64,000 nt of DNA, from positions 434,001 through 498,000 of the forward strand of contig WHVA01000006.1 of assembly GCA_015179125.1 (NCBI GenBank), written 5' to 3'. The notes below the pieces were generated by a model. The model saw only the letters and a list, made by a program, of their open reading frames with translations, was not told the origin of the DNA and ran no database searches. The position numbers and the translations under genes were made by a program. The stretch is from Gautieria morchelliformis (lineage: Eukaryota; Basidiomycota; Agaricomycetes; Gomphales; Gomphaceae). Shown here piece after piece: positions 12,087-23,381 of this stretch. Each line of letters opens with the position of its first letter. The first letter of the stretch is position 1.

Positions 12087-13536
12087 TGTGTGGGAACCGT
12101 TGCTAATGAAAAGCCTCGCGAAAAAAGGATTAAATCGCTTTAAAACCCTGTTTTCCCAGCTGATAGTAGCTAATACACGTGGCTATTGTTGGGAGAACTC
12201 TATTCAAATATTCCTTGAATTTCCTCTTATTTTTTCGCCATTTAACTTGGCTTCCCTGGCTCAAAAACTCCTTATTCTGTCAGGCAGAGTTATGAACCCA
12301 CACACGTCCACAACTCTGCCACAGCCGCTCAGTTTCAAACTCCGACCGGAGCTTCCCATGAACCGTAAACTCGGAGTTACAGGCACTCAAGCACCTACAA
12401 CTCCGGTACCTCGGCTCACTCAAACTCAGCCACTGAGTCTGAATGTGTCCCCTACCGCTTACACAAGCCTGTGCAATTCAAACCCAGCTGGCACATGACT
12501 TGCATCATAGCAACCATGGCTGTGCAAGGCTGCGTACAAAGTCACACAAAGATGTACAAAGCCAAAACTAGGGTGCAGGTTTGATAAAGGCTATTGGATG
12601 AAGGATCCTCCAAACGCAACGCTACGACACCAAATAGGCCCCTTGATGTCATAGCGGCTGTGTAGGGCTGTGCAGGGCAGTGCAAGGCTGTGAAAGGCTG
12701 TGTAAGGCTGTGCAAACCAGGGAAGGTGATTGGCTATCTATTTCCAATTTCTTTGCACAAACACGCCGCAATAGTTACGAGGGTGTGTTTCAGCAGTGCA
12801 AATATTTACTTATGACATCACTCGCCTAATAGATAGAAGAACCCCATTTTACGTAATCCTGTGTATTTTACAATATAAAAGGAGGCCATTCTGACCTCCT
12901 TGATCCAATCAAGCAATCTACCCATCTTCTATCCTACACGTGACCTCGTGTGACTTGCATCTTACTAAGCTGCTAATCCCAGCTAGGGTTATTCACTTAC
13001 TTTAGTGTCTAATTCCTTGTTAAGTAGTTACTTTACTGCTTAGCCACTTGGACTAATCCTCCGGGTGTAATTCTACAGAGTGAGTCTGTCAATTGAAAGT
13101 CTTGCCATTCGCACTCCAATACCCGAGACGATCTAGTCAGTCGATTTTCCTGATTAGAGACTTTCACAAGTCGCTTTGTTCACAAAACTCGTCCCTCGTT
13201 TTATTGCTGTGCGCTGGTAGATTATCAGGGCAGTCCATTTATAAACTCGCCTGCTAAGTACATTCCTTTATATTTTGGAATACGCTTGGACCCCGATAGT
13301 GTCCTTGAACCTACATTCTTTTAGTTTATTGTTCAGTGCTGCTAAGAAACGTATTGCCTTCCATCCGTATTAACTTGGACTAGTTTTTACGCGGATTGCA
13401 ACCAAGGTACAAATATTAAATTATTTCCGGAGTTGTGCTGCAGCATTGTTTAATATTCTTTGAGTCTCGTAAACGACACGTTCTGATAGATTGAAGTGTT
13501 AGCAATAACACCAAAGTCTTGAAGGGTTCCAAAACA
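12087..13536 (+). mobile_element. Solo LTR, family B, copy 1 (inside family C)
   Basis: A 1450-bp LTR starting TGTGTGGGAACCG and ending CCAAAACA, with TSD GTTCC at 12082-12086 and 13537-13541. A TATA box (TATAAAA, 12874-12880) precedes the part shared almost base for base with copy 2 (12937-13536 against 22690-23299). Upstream of the TATA box the two copies are very different. A run of GGCTGTG(C/T) words fills 12655-12720. Confidence 0.92.
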
Positions 13537-14460
13537 GTTCCTGGCAGTAGTTACATAAGCTAGATGGATGCAGTATAAATAGCCAGCAGTTTTAGCAGTG
13601 AAGAAATCAATCATCTTTCACCCAAACCACTCATACCTTGAGTAACTGAAGTGTGACTTCAACACAGCCTTGTACCGAAGTACTGGCTCACTGACTTGGC
13701 TACAGTCTAAGATTGCAGCAACTCTGATTGGCTCTGAGAAGTACAAGAGTGCTCTATTTTAATTGCAGCAGGCTCTGACTAATCGTGCTGCGAACAGCAA
13801 CATTACTAAGAGTAACTGATTAGTAATCCTGTACCATTAGACGCCACTCTGAGCAGTGATCTAATAGACTTGGTTATTAGTTATTCAATTCACGCAATAG
13901 ATTATTAACTTAACTCTGAGTTAAGTGGGTTAATAGCCTTTTGAGTAATTGATCTTTCTTGATCAATCAACGCACTGCAGATATTAACCTAACTCAGGGT
14001 AAGTGAGTTAATATCCTACGTTTGTTGAGTTGGAAAACCAGAAAAGCCACAAGAATAGTGACATACTTGAACTGAGGAAGAGTTCAAGCGCAGAACTATC
14101 TTTTCACGTCTTGGGGATTATTGTTGTCTTTAATTCACTCGACCCGCGGTCCTAAGACTCTAGGTAGCTTTCCCCCTTAAAGTATCTGGACCCTTGGACA
14201 CCTAATAACATTCTTTGACCTCACAAAGTATTGCACAATCTGAGAACTACACGTGTTCAGTTAAATCTCTATTGCTACACTTCCTGTACCAATACTGATT
14301 CTGATTGTTCACCAGAGTATAATTTCTTAATTGGGTTCTCCGTTAAAATAGTTTAGAAGCTTGCGTGTGCTTGTAAAGTCAAATCTCTGATTGAACTTTA
14401 GAATTGTGTTTAACACCACAGTTTTACGTTTAGTTCAACAGGTTCCAAAACACCACCCCA

Positions 14461-15550
14461 TTCTCCAAATGGTGGTGGAAACCTAGCCTTACACAGCTTC
14501 ATCAGAACTCTGCCTGCAAAAGCCGAGAGGAATACCGGGCTAGGTTCACTGCAAGCTGGGAGGACAGAAAACATGCCTCCAATGAAGCAAGGAACGCCTG
14601 CATCTCAGCGCGAAGAGTTGGATTGAGGAAGCTAAGGAAGGTGATGTATGAATAGGGGCAAGTATGCAAAGAGCCCCTGTTGGATGGATCCCACATGCGC
14701 ATACCCACGCTGGTCAAGAAGGGGGCCGACAGACAGATCATAGCTGAGTCACATACAGACTTGGACAAGGCAGCTATGTTCACAGATCTGTTCTTCCTGC
14801 CTTGCCCTAATGATCTCCCTGACCTACCAGATGGTTCAACCCCTCACCCCCTGCCACTCAAATTCACCACACCTGCCCCACACCAAGTCAGCCACCGGAT
14901 CAACAAGACCAGCCCCTTCAAAGCTCCAGGGGAGGATTGCATCTCCAATGTCATCCTAAAGGAATGCTCCATCATTCTCATACTGCTGCTGCATGTCTGC
15001 CTCAACACGATCCTTGATATTGCCTACTTCCCAGGGAAATGGAGATTGTGGAAGATGATTGTATTCCACAAGCCTGGCAGACCCGACTACACTATTGCTA
15101 AGGCATACAGGCCCATAGAAATTTACAACATGATGGGCAAGGTAATATCAGGTGTGATCACCAACATCACCGTATACCTCACAATTCACGTCAAAGAACC
15201 CTGGTGTAGACATAAGGTCGTGACCATAATCTTCTTGGATATAGTGAATGCCTTCCCAAATGCTGTGACCAACCATTTACTCAAGAATATGGCACAGCTG
15301 GCTACCCATCCAAAATTATAGCCTTCTTTGCTGCCATGCTCAATGATAGGTCAACCAAGCTGTGCTTTGATGATTTCACCTCACAGGCACTTCTCATTGA
15401 CAACAGCATTGACCAGGGAGAAATGGCCTCTGATCCTCTACCTTATCTACAGCTACGGGCTCTTCAAAATGCTGAACTCCCTAACATGTTGGGCATCAAG
15501 CATTCTTGTTCAACTTCATACAGGGCACATATCTCTCAATCTCTTATTTA
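14461..15550 (+). pseudogene. LINE reverse transcriptase, broken
   Basis: Open frame 14680-15321 carries recognisable RT blocks: SPFKAPGEDCISNVILKEC, KWRLWKMIVFHKPGRPDY, AYRPIEIYNMMGKV and FLDIVNAFPNAV. After the stop at 15319-15321 the next frames hold MLNDRSTKLCFDDF and DNSIDQGEM, degenerate versions of the loop before the catalytic YxDD. The YxDD block itself is missing, apparently deleted between about 15470 and 15915. The region 14461-14680 encodes the linker from the endonuclease in other frames. Confidence 0.82.
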
Positions 15551-15557
15551 AAAGATA

Positions 15558-15909
15558 TGTAAGACTGTGATAATTATATGACTATATGAATATCACTCAG
15601 TAAATGTGTCGTTGCAATGTACTATATTATTTACCTATACGAGTATCACTACAAATGGTATAGGTGAGTTGAAATAAATATGAGACTAGTAATAAGAGTC
15701 TTACCTCAGTAAATGTGTCGTTGCAATGTACTGAGGTAGAGTGGAAACATGCTATCTACTTTATAGTGTCTAAGGAACAATAGGAATAAAGGACAATGGG
15801 GATAAAGAACAAAGGAAATAATGCACAATGGAACTGCACATTGGCTGTGTCACAATGGGGTGACACCGGGTGACACGGTTTGCTCCTAGCTTACATGTTC
15901 ATTCCTACA
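15558..15909 (-). mobile_element. Solo LTR, family D-like, reverse orientation
   Basis: A 352-bp segment with termini TGTAAG...TCCTACA on the plus strand and TSD AGATA at 15553-15557 and 15910-15914. Read on the minus strand it ends ...CAGTCTTACA and contains TATAAAGTAG and a duplicated segment around CATTGCAACGACACATTT, at positions matching the duplicated segment of the LTR at 5649. Overall sequence similarity to that LTR is low but the layout is the same. Confidence 0.85.
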
Positions 15910-15914
15910 AGATA

Positions 15915-16190
15915 AAAGTGTCAGACTTGGCCCTCTGCAAGAAATGTCACCAACTGGAAATGGTAGTGCACTTTCTCAAGCACCGCAGAAGAGATATGGA
16001 GCAGTGCAACTGCCTTTGGTGAAAGGTGGGCAAGGCCTGTCATGCCATCCCCCAGCTCCTGGGTGACCCATGCAGTTCTAATTTATGCTAGGCTCCCGAA
16101 GATCATCCTGTTCACCATGCGATACATACAAAACACATGGTGTTTTGCCAAGTACATGGATATTGCACCCTCTACTGAAGATTAATCCCT
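15915..16190 (+). pseudogene. LINE C-terminal Cys/His motif and tail
   Basis: Right after the family D TSD the sequence reads LALCKKCHQLEMVVHFLKH, the C-x2-C...H-x4-H type knuckle found at the C-terminus of Tad1-like LINE proteins. Downstream, FTMRYIQNTWCFAKYMDIAP with a stop near 16183 looks like the usual end of the ORF. Frames are broken in between. Confidence 0.65.
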
Positions 16191-16545
16191 CCCTAAGCCC
16201 TCTATACCTCTTCACCCCTGCTTGTTGCTCACTTACACCCTGCAGATAACCTACCTCCTGACTTGGCTCTCACTTTTTGCCAACTCCTTAACATGAGGGA
16301 TTGGCCCTCCAGTGCCTCCCCAGCCAAAATTTACACCCCAGCCCATCTGTATCTCTCTCCTGTATCCATGCCCACTGCCATGCCCTGCTCTCCCCCACAC
16401 TTATAATTAGATGCACCCACGGGCAAAATGCACCAGAGATGCGGGGAGTTTTGACCACTACGGGATCCCTTCGCAGCAAGAGATAGAAATCTGGAGATGC
16501 AACCATCTTCTATAGTGTGACAGGTTTAGAACCGTGTCTCCAGCC

Positions 16546-17051
16546 TGTTTTGGAACCCTTCAAGACTTTGGTGTTATTGCTAACACTTCAATCTATCAGA
16601 ACGTGTCATTCATGAGACTCAAAGAATATCAAACAATGCTGCAGCACAACTCTGGAAATAATTTAATATTTGTACCTTGGTTGCAATCCATGTAAGAACT
16701 AGTCCAAGTTAATACAGATGAAAGGCAATGCGTTTCTTAGCAGCACTGAACAATAAACTAAAAGACTGTAGGTTCAAGGACACTATCGGGGTCCAAGCGT
16801 ATTCCAAAATATAAAGGAATGTGCTTAGCAGGTGAGTTTGTAAATGGACTGCCCTGATAATCTACTAGCGCACTGCAATAAAACGAGAGACAAAGTGAAG
16901 TATGTGAGGTGGCTTTTACAAGTGACTCAACTTGACTTGTGAAAGATATTAACCAGGACTTTCAACTGATTAACACTCTTGGGTATTGGAGTGTGAATGG
17001 CAAGACTTTTAATTGACAGACTCACTCTGTAGAATTTCACCCGGAGGATTA
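16546..17051 (-). mobile_element. LTR family B, 3' part only
   Basis: Begins TGTTTTGGAACCC, the reverse complement of the family B 3' end, and follows copies 1 and 2 closely up to about the CACCCGGAGGATT word, where a family A LTR (17052) cuts it off. The upstream U3 part is absent. Confidence 0.85.
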
Positions 17052-17687
17052 TGTCAAGATTGGATTTAGGCATTAATATTGTGCATTAGTGAACACAGCG
17101 AATGCCTGGACAGCTTGTGCAATGAGGTATGTAGTTCAGCAAAGAATGTAAAGCCAATAAAGGTTTATGAGGAAAGGGGGCTACTTGAACAGAGCTTGCC
17201 CTGTCTACAGTCGAAGCGAAATAGCCTGTGACACTTGAAAATGTAACATACAAGGTCTCACAGAAAGGTTGTCTAGTAGTAACAATCCTTTCGCCGGCGA
17301 CAGCACTCCTTCGGAGCCCTTTGCCTACAGCACCGACAATGGTTTGAGGACTTAAGTAGTGAAGGTGAAGTACAAAAACTCACCAGTGGTGCTCAAGTCC
17401 TTCCCTGGTCTAAGATAGTAGTCTATGAAAGAGAGCTTAAGACGATAGTCACAGTGAGGTCAAGTTTTTGCACAAGATAGACGTATGATAATTGAACTGC
17501 AGAATATACATGCGAATGTAAGCTACTTATACTGAATGCTCATATGATATCAGTGAATAGGAAAGAGGCCGTTGTGAGTGAGGGTTGATAGGGGTGTGCA
17601 GTCAGGATACAAATAGATGAAATGCATATACAATAGATCAAAGGAGGAGTGCGAACATGAAATGACAGGGGGGAAAGAGGACCAAGG
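17052..17687 (-). mobile_element. LTR family A, 3' part, reverse orientation
   Basis: Begins TGTCAAGATTGG, the reverse complement of the family A 3' terminus (CCAATCTTGACA), and follows the family as far as GGACCAAGG, where a forward-oriented copy starts. Family A is the LTR of a chromodomain Ty3/gypsy element, shown by its contact with the gypsy polyprotein end at 23379. Confidence 0.8.
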
Positions 17688-18591
17688 TGTCATGATGTGT
17701 TTACTTCTTATACCCAGTAGCTCTGTCCTCCCTTTCATCACCACACCTCTATGTTCGCTCCAATCACCCTTCGCCGAGCTCACCAAACGATTATTCACTA
17801 CTCACGTCATTCGCCATAGCCACGCCATCAAAACATGATTGACATCCTTTGACCTGCTTGATGGTTCATCACTGGCCCTATCACCTCCTCGGCTCAACCG
17901 CCTTTTGGATGTTCCTATGGCCAGATTATCATGACTCATTTATTTCTTGTACCCAGCCATCCCTGTTTGCCCTTTCACCACTCCTCCTCTGTGTTCGCTC
18001 AGCTTCTCCCCTCCCTCCAACCACACCTCCATGATCGCTCCATTTGCCCTTTGCCCCATTTGCCCTTTGCCCCATTTGCCCTTCGCCACATTTGCTGCTC
18101 GCATCATTCACCAGCAGGCACGCCATCAAACACAATCAACATCCTCTACCCAGCATGATGGTTCATCACTGGCCCCACCATCTTCCTGACACAACCCTTT
18201 TAGGTGCTCGTATGGCTGGAATGCATGCGCGGGACGTCCTACCCATAGATCGTGTGGGATCAACCCAGAAGATGAAGAGTCCATGCAGGGTGATGTATAT
18301 GCAGGTCTCAAGGCGTGTTTTCGTACATAGGCACCTTCGCCCTCTTCTTCCCCCATTGTTTCACATTCGCACTCCTCCTTCCTTCTATTGTATATGTGTT
18401 TCACCTATTTTGTATCCTGACTGCGCACCCCTATCCAACCCTGACTCATGACGGCCTCTTTCCTATTCGCTGATATCATAGGAGCATTCAATATAAGTAG
18501 TTTACATTCACATGTATATTCCCCAGTTCAATTATCATATGTCTATCTTGTGCAAAACTTGACCTCACTGTGACCCTCGTCTTGAGCCCTC
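17688..18591 (+). mobile_element. LTR family A: 5' fragment followed by a second, longer copy
   Basis: A 5' head starts at TGTCATGATG (17688) and runs about 240 bp to CCTATGGCCAGAT; there a second 5' head starts (TATCATGACTC, 17927) and runs to GAGCCCTC at 18591 without the 3' terminal part. In the second head a 16-bp unit (CATTTGCCCTTTGCCC) is repeated about three times at 18044-18090. The same head-then-full arrangement recurs at 19978-18945 and 53607-52338 in reverse orientation. Confidence 0.75.
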
Positions 18592-18735
18592 TGTCAAGAT
18601 TGGTTTTTAGGTGTTAATATCGTATATTAGTGAACACAGTGAATGCCCGAATAACTTGTGCGAATAGGTATGCCATTTGGTGAAAAGGATGAGCCAATAA
18701 ATGTTCAGAAGATAAGAGTGTTGTAAACTGGTATA
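18592..18735 (-). repeat. LTR family A, 3' terminal fragment
   Basis: TGTCAAGATTGGTTTTTAGG and following bases match the family A 3' end in reverse orientation up to GATAAGAGTGTTGTAAACTG. The next 209 bases (18736-18944) match nothing else I recognise in the window. Confidence 0.75.
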
Positions 18736-18944
18736 TGTTGCTTCATTTCTTTACTATGCCAGCACCGCCTGTGTTGCAAACCGGCACTTTCCAAGGACTA
18801 TCCGCATTAGGATACACCTACCTAGTTCCCACTCCGCAGTCCCCTGACCGAGCACTCGCATACACATCCATACGCATAAGTAGCTAGCTCAGTAGTTACA
18901 ATGAATCTAATGGTTTTAGCCCTTCACTCCCATGAGGAGTCCGG

Positions 18945-20217
18945 TGTCAAGATTGGTTTTCAGGCGTTAATATCGTGTATTAGTGAACACAGCGAATGCC
19001 CGAATAACTTGTGCGAATAAGTATGCCATTCGGCGAATAGGTGAACCAATGAATGTTCACAAGGTAAGAGGGTTTGCCTAAACGGGGCTCGCCCTATCTA
19101 CAGTCGTAGCAAAATAGCCTGTGGCTCTTGACGATGTAACATGCAAGGTCTCACGGAAGGGCTGTCTAAGTCTCGACAATCCCTTCACTGGCGAAGGTGC
19201 TCCTTCGGAGCCCTTCGCCAACAGCACAGAAAATGGTTCGAAGGCTAAGGTGATGAAGATGAAGTATGGGGACTCACCAGTGATGCCTAAGTCCTCTGCT
19301 AGTCGAAGATGGAAATCTCCAAGAGAAGGCTTAAGACGATGACCACGGCGAGGTCAAAGCTGCACAAGATGAATGATGTATGATAATTGAACTGGGGAAT
19401 ATACATGCGAATGTAAACTACTTATATTGAATGCTCGTAAGGTATCAGCAAATAGGAAAGAGGCCGTCACAAGTCAGGGTTGGATAGGGGTGCACAGTCA
19501 TGATACAACATAGATGAAATAAACATACAATAGAATGTGAGAAGAGAGAGAACATGAAATGACGGAGAGTAAAGGTGGTGAAGGCACTTATGGACGAAAC
19601 CATGTCTTGGGACCCGCATACATGCTACCCTGCACGGACTCTTGGTCTACTGGGTTGATCCCGCACGACCTACGGACGGGACGTCCTGCGAACAAACTTT
19701 GGCAATATGAACGCCCAAAGGGGTTGGATTAAGAAGATGATGGGGTTAGTGATGAACCATCGTGCCAGGTGAATGGTATCGATCGTATTTGATGGTGTGC
19801 CTGCTGGTGAATGATGCGAGCAGCGAATAGCCGTTCGGCGAAATGCAAGGAAGGGAGAACAGGGTGACATAGGGGAGGAGAGGTCGAGGTGGAGGGCGAA
19901 GCCGAGCGAACACTGAGGAGGAGTAGTGAAATGGAAAATGGGGATACCAAGGTGCAGGAAATACACAGGTCATGACAATCCAACTATCAGAACACCATCG
20001 GAAGAGGGTCTAGCAGAGGAGGTGGTAGACCCAGTGGTGACTGCCAAGTCAGTCCAAAGCTGTCGATTGTGCGTTTGACGGCGTGGCGATGGTAATTGGC
20101 GCGAATCAGCGAGCATCGGTTGCTGAACATGACAATGGCGATCGGAACGAACACGGAAATGGGGTGAGAAATGGCAGGACAGAGCACCTGAGTATGAGGA
20201 ATAAACGCGTCATGACA
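18945..20217 (-). mobile_element. LTR family A, full copy plus extra 5' head
   Basis: A full-length copy, 18945 (TGTCAAGATTGG) to 19977 (TCATGACA), is followed at once by a second 5' head, 19978-20217, again ending TCATGACA. No matching 5-bp flanks could be found for either piece or for the pair, so the compound may have moved or recombined as a unit. Confidence 0.8.
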
Positions 20218-20324
20218 CGGTCGAGCGAGTTAACAGTGTCCTCGCTAGTGTTTCGTCTCTCCTGCATTGCACTTTGTGTCCCGTTCCGTCTGTCTCTATC
20301 TCCCTTCTTATCCCTCAATAGCAA

Positions 20325-21247
20325 AGAGGACTGCCCGATCGGGGCTCGCCCTATCTACAGTCATAGGGAAATAGCCTGTGGCACTTGACAATGTAATGTG
20401 CAAGGTGTCATGGAAAGGTTGTCTAAGTAGCAACAATCCTTTCACTGGTGAAGGCGCCCCTTCAGAGCCCTTTGCCAACGGCACAGAAAATAGTTTGAAG
20501 GTTAAGGTAATGAAGATGAAGTATGAAAACTCACCAGTGATGCCTAAGTCTTCCTCTGGTCGAAGATAGAAATCTACAGGAGAAGGCTCAGGACGATAGT
20601 CACAGCGAGGTCAAGTTTTGCACAAGGTGGACGTATGATAATTGAACTGAGGAATATACATGTGAATGTAAACTACTTATATCGAATGCTCGTATGGTAA
20701 CAGCGAATAGGAAAGAGGCCGTCATGAGTCAGGGTTGGATAGGGGTGTGCAGTCGTGATACAAATAGATGAAATAGACATACAATAGAATGGAAGAGGGG
20801 TGCGAACATGAAACAGTGGAGAGGAAAGGGAGCGAAGGCACCTATGTATGAAAACACGCCTTGGGCCCTGCATATACACCACCCTGCACAGACTCTTCAT
20901 CTGCTGGGTTGATCCCACACAACCTACAGGTAGGACATGCCATGAATGCATCCTGGCCATATGAACACCTAAAGGGGTTGGATCAAGAAGATGATGGAGC
21001 TAGTGATGAACCATAACACCGGGTAAAGGGTGTCAATTGTGTTTGATGGCGTGCCTGCTAATGAATGATGTGAGTAGCGAATGGTCGTTCGGCGAATGTG
21101 GCAAAGGGTGAATGAAGCGCAGGGTGAATGAAGTGAACATAGGGGAGGAGTGGTCGGAGGGTATGGCGAACTCAGGCGAAGATGCAGGAGGAATGATGAG
21201 AGGGGGCAGAGAGGCAGCATGGTAAGGGAAATAGATGGGTCATGACA
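20325..21247 (-). mobile_element. LTR family A, lacking the 3' terminus
   Basis: Enters the family inside the AGGGCAAGC/GGCTCGCCC region and continues to the 5' terminus at TCATGACA (21247). The roughly 140 bases normally at the 3' end are missing. 20218-20324 is an unmatched 107-bp spacer. Confidence 0.8.
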
Positions 21248-21632
21248 CCCTCTCCTAGAGATTTCTATCTTTGACCAGAGGAAGGCTTAAGCACCACTGG
21301 TGAGTTTTTGTACTTCACCTTCATTACCTTAGCCTTCGTACTATTATCTGTGCTGTCGGCGAAGGGCTCCAAAGGAGCGCCTTCGCCAGCGAAAGGATTG
21401 TTACTACTTAAACAGCCTTTCCGCAACACCTTGCACATTATCTCGTCAAGTGCCACGGGCTACTTCGCTACTACTGTAGATAGGGCGAGCTCTGTTCAGG
21501 AAGCCCTCTTATCTTCTGAACATTTATTGGTTCACCTTATTCGCCAAACGGTACATCTCTTCACACAAGTTATTCGGGCATTCACTGTGTTCACTAATAC
21601 ACGATATTAACCCATAAAAACCAATCTTGACA
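21248..21632 (+). mobile_element. LTR family A, 3' part, forward orientation
   Basis: Starts at CCCTCTCCTAGAG and runs to the 3' terminus CCAATCTTGACA (21632). It abuts the 5' terminus of the preceding reverse copy, giving an inverted head-to-tail join without spacer. Confidence 0.8.
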
Positions 21633-21927
21633 CAAGGTATTTTTTTTTTTTATCTATGTAAGAAAACACGCCTTGGGACCTGCATACATGTTACCCTGCA
21701 CGGATTCTTGGTCTGCTGGGTCGATCTCACATGATCTACAGGCAGGACATCCTGCGAATGCATCCTGGCCATAGGAACACCCAAAGGGGGTTGAATCGGG
21801 AAGGTGATGGGGCCAGTGATGAACCATCAAGCTGGGTAAAGGATGTCGATCATGTTTGATGGCATGCCTACTGGCAAACGATGTGAGTAGTAAATGGTCA
21901 TTCAGTGAATTCGGCAAAGAGTGAACG

Positions 21928-23299
21928 TGTATGGGAACCGCTGTTCAACCAGCACACTACATGGTCTCGGTTCTAGCTGTTCAACCAGCTCTCAAATGTC
22001 TCTTTATTGTAAATTTGTAGTCTGCATCAAAGGCCTTTAAAAACAACCAATTATCGCCCATAAAAATGTCTACTGTCCTCATAAGGCCTATTCAAACATC
22101 CCTCTAATTATCTACGAATTTTACCTATTTTTCCGAGGCTGTCTCCACTCAAACTCACTTATTTCTGTGCAGCAGAGTTGTGGATACACACGTCCCCACA
22201 ACTCTGTTTCGGACTTCCAATTTCCAACTCCGACTGGACGCTCGTGTCACTCGCGGCTTGTGCACCTGCGGTCACCCACAAATCCGGTCAGGTGGCTCCT
22301 TCAGACTCAGCCTCTGAGTTTGAAAAGCCTAGTCATTTGCTTGTACAGCCTCAATGACTCAACTGACTCATGCACACCTTGGTGAGTCACATGCTCATGA
22401 CTCACCCAAGCTGTCATGAATCACATGGGCCCAATTAATGACTCATTCCTGACAAATCAAGCCCTGATTGGTGGAAAACCTAGTGGAGTCACCAGTAGGA
22501 GTCATTTCTAGTCACTGTGAGTCATTATGAGTCAGACAGACCCTTCCTACACATTCCGAAAGCTTCTTCGTGACTCATTCCCCCATTCCATTAATAGATA
22601 GAATGTCCTACCGCTTAGTTAAGCGCCTGTACAATACAATATACAAGGAGGCCCTTTTTGCCTGCCTTTCATCAGCCAATCTACCCATCTTCTATCCTAC
22701 ACGTGACCTCGTGTGACTTGCATCTTACTACGCTGCTAATCCCAGCTAGGGTTATTCACTTACTTTAGTGTCTAATTCCTTGTTAAGTAGTTACTTTACT
22801 GCTTAGCCACTTGGACTAATCCTCCGGGTGTAATTCTACAGAGTGAGTCTGTCAATTGAAAGTCTTGCCATTCGCACTCCAATACCCGAGACGATCTAGT
22901 CAGTCGATTTTCCTGATTAGAGACTTTCACAAGTCGCTTTGTTCACAAAACTCGTCCCTCGTTTTATTGCTGTGCGCTGGTAGATTATCAGGGCAGTCCA
23001 TTTATAAACTCGCCTGCTAAGTACATTCCTTTATATTTTGGAATACGCTTGGACCCCGATAGTGTCCTTGAACCTACATTCTTTTAGTTTATTGTTCAGT
23101 GCTGCTAAGAAACGCATTGCCTTCCATCTGTATTAACTTGGACTAGTTCTTACGTGGATTGCAACCAAGGTACAAATATTAAATTATTTCCAGAGTTGTG
23201 CTGCAGCATTGTTTAATATTCTTTGAGTCTCGTAAACGACATGTTCTGATAGATTGAAGTGTTGGCAATAACACCAAAGTCTTGAAGGGTTCCAAAACA
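21928..23299 (+). mobile_element. Solo LTR, family B, copy 2 (inside family A)
   Basis: A 1372-bp LTR starting TGTATGGGAACCG and ending CCAAAACA. Flanks are GAACG (21923-21927) and GAATG (23300-23304), a 5-bp TSD with one substitution. The outer sequence rejoins correctly as family A LTR. From 22690 to the end it is nearly identical to copy 1. Confidence 0.88.
22345..22590. promoter_or_regulatory. Cluster of TGACTCA/TGAGTCA sites in family B U3
   Basis: Eight exact copies of TGA(C/G)TCA occur in about 250 bp upstream of the TATA region of family B copy 2. TGACTCA is the consensus for Gcn4/AP-1-type bZIP factors (established knowledge); regulation by them is inference. A related cluster is at 53779-54132. 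Confidence 0.7.
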
Positions 23300-23381
23300 G
23301 AATGGAGTGAACATAGAGGTGGAGGGATGAAAAGGGAAAATGGGGTTAACTTGATACAAGAATAAATGGGTCATGACAGTC

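Larger units (their letters stand above)
11517..14452 (+). mobile_element. Solo LTR, family C, hosting a family B LTR
   Basis: Starts TGTTAGGG and ends CCAAAACA, with TSD CCACC at 11512-11516 and 14453-14457. Subtracting the nested family B insert and its TSD (1455 bp) leaves about 1480 bp of LTR. The left part is U3 with a remarkable array of GTCACATGAC-like sites. The right part (14150-14452) is repeated in reverse orientation at 63714-64000, which confirms the 3' border. The LTR splits the LINE between endonuclease and RT. Confidence 0.88.
9904..16545 (+). mobile_element. Decayed Tad1-like LINE, interrupted by three LTRs
   Basis: Pieces of one non-LTR retrotransposon lie in order on the plus strand: ORF1-like sequence with zinc knuckles (to 10724), an apurinic-type endonuclease (10840-11500), reverse transcriptase (14680-15545) and a C-terminal Cys/His motif followed by a LINE-like tail (15915-16190). 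Family C LTR with nested family B (11517-14457) and family D LTR (15558-15914) account for the gaps. Numerous stops and frameshifts show it is dead. The 5' limit is approximate: 9700-9903 may be its 5' UTR. The 3' end is masked by the family B LTR at 16546; no poly(A) tail was seen. Confidence 0.8.
21648..23378 (-). mobile_element. 3' LTR (family A) of the gypsy element, split by a family B LTR
   Basis: On the minus strand the LTR starts TGTCATGAC at 23378, directly after the gypsy stop codon at 23382-23384. It runs to 23300, is interrupted by family B copy 2, resumes at 21927 and fades out at 21648 next to an 11-T run. This contact identifies family A as the gypsy element's own LTR. Confidence 0.85.

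Noticed and set aside
17550..21456. Short Pro/Ser/His-rich frames repeated across family A LTRs
   Set aside because: The same peptides appear wherever an LTR copy occurs, and copies lose frame freely; LTR sequence explains them.
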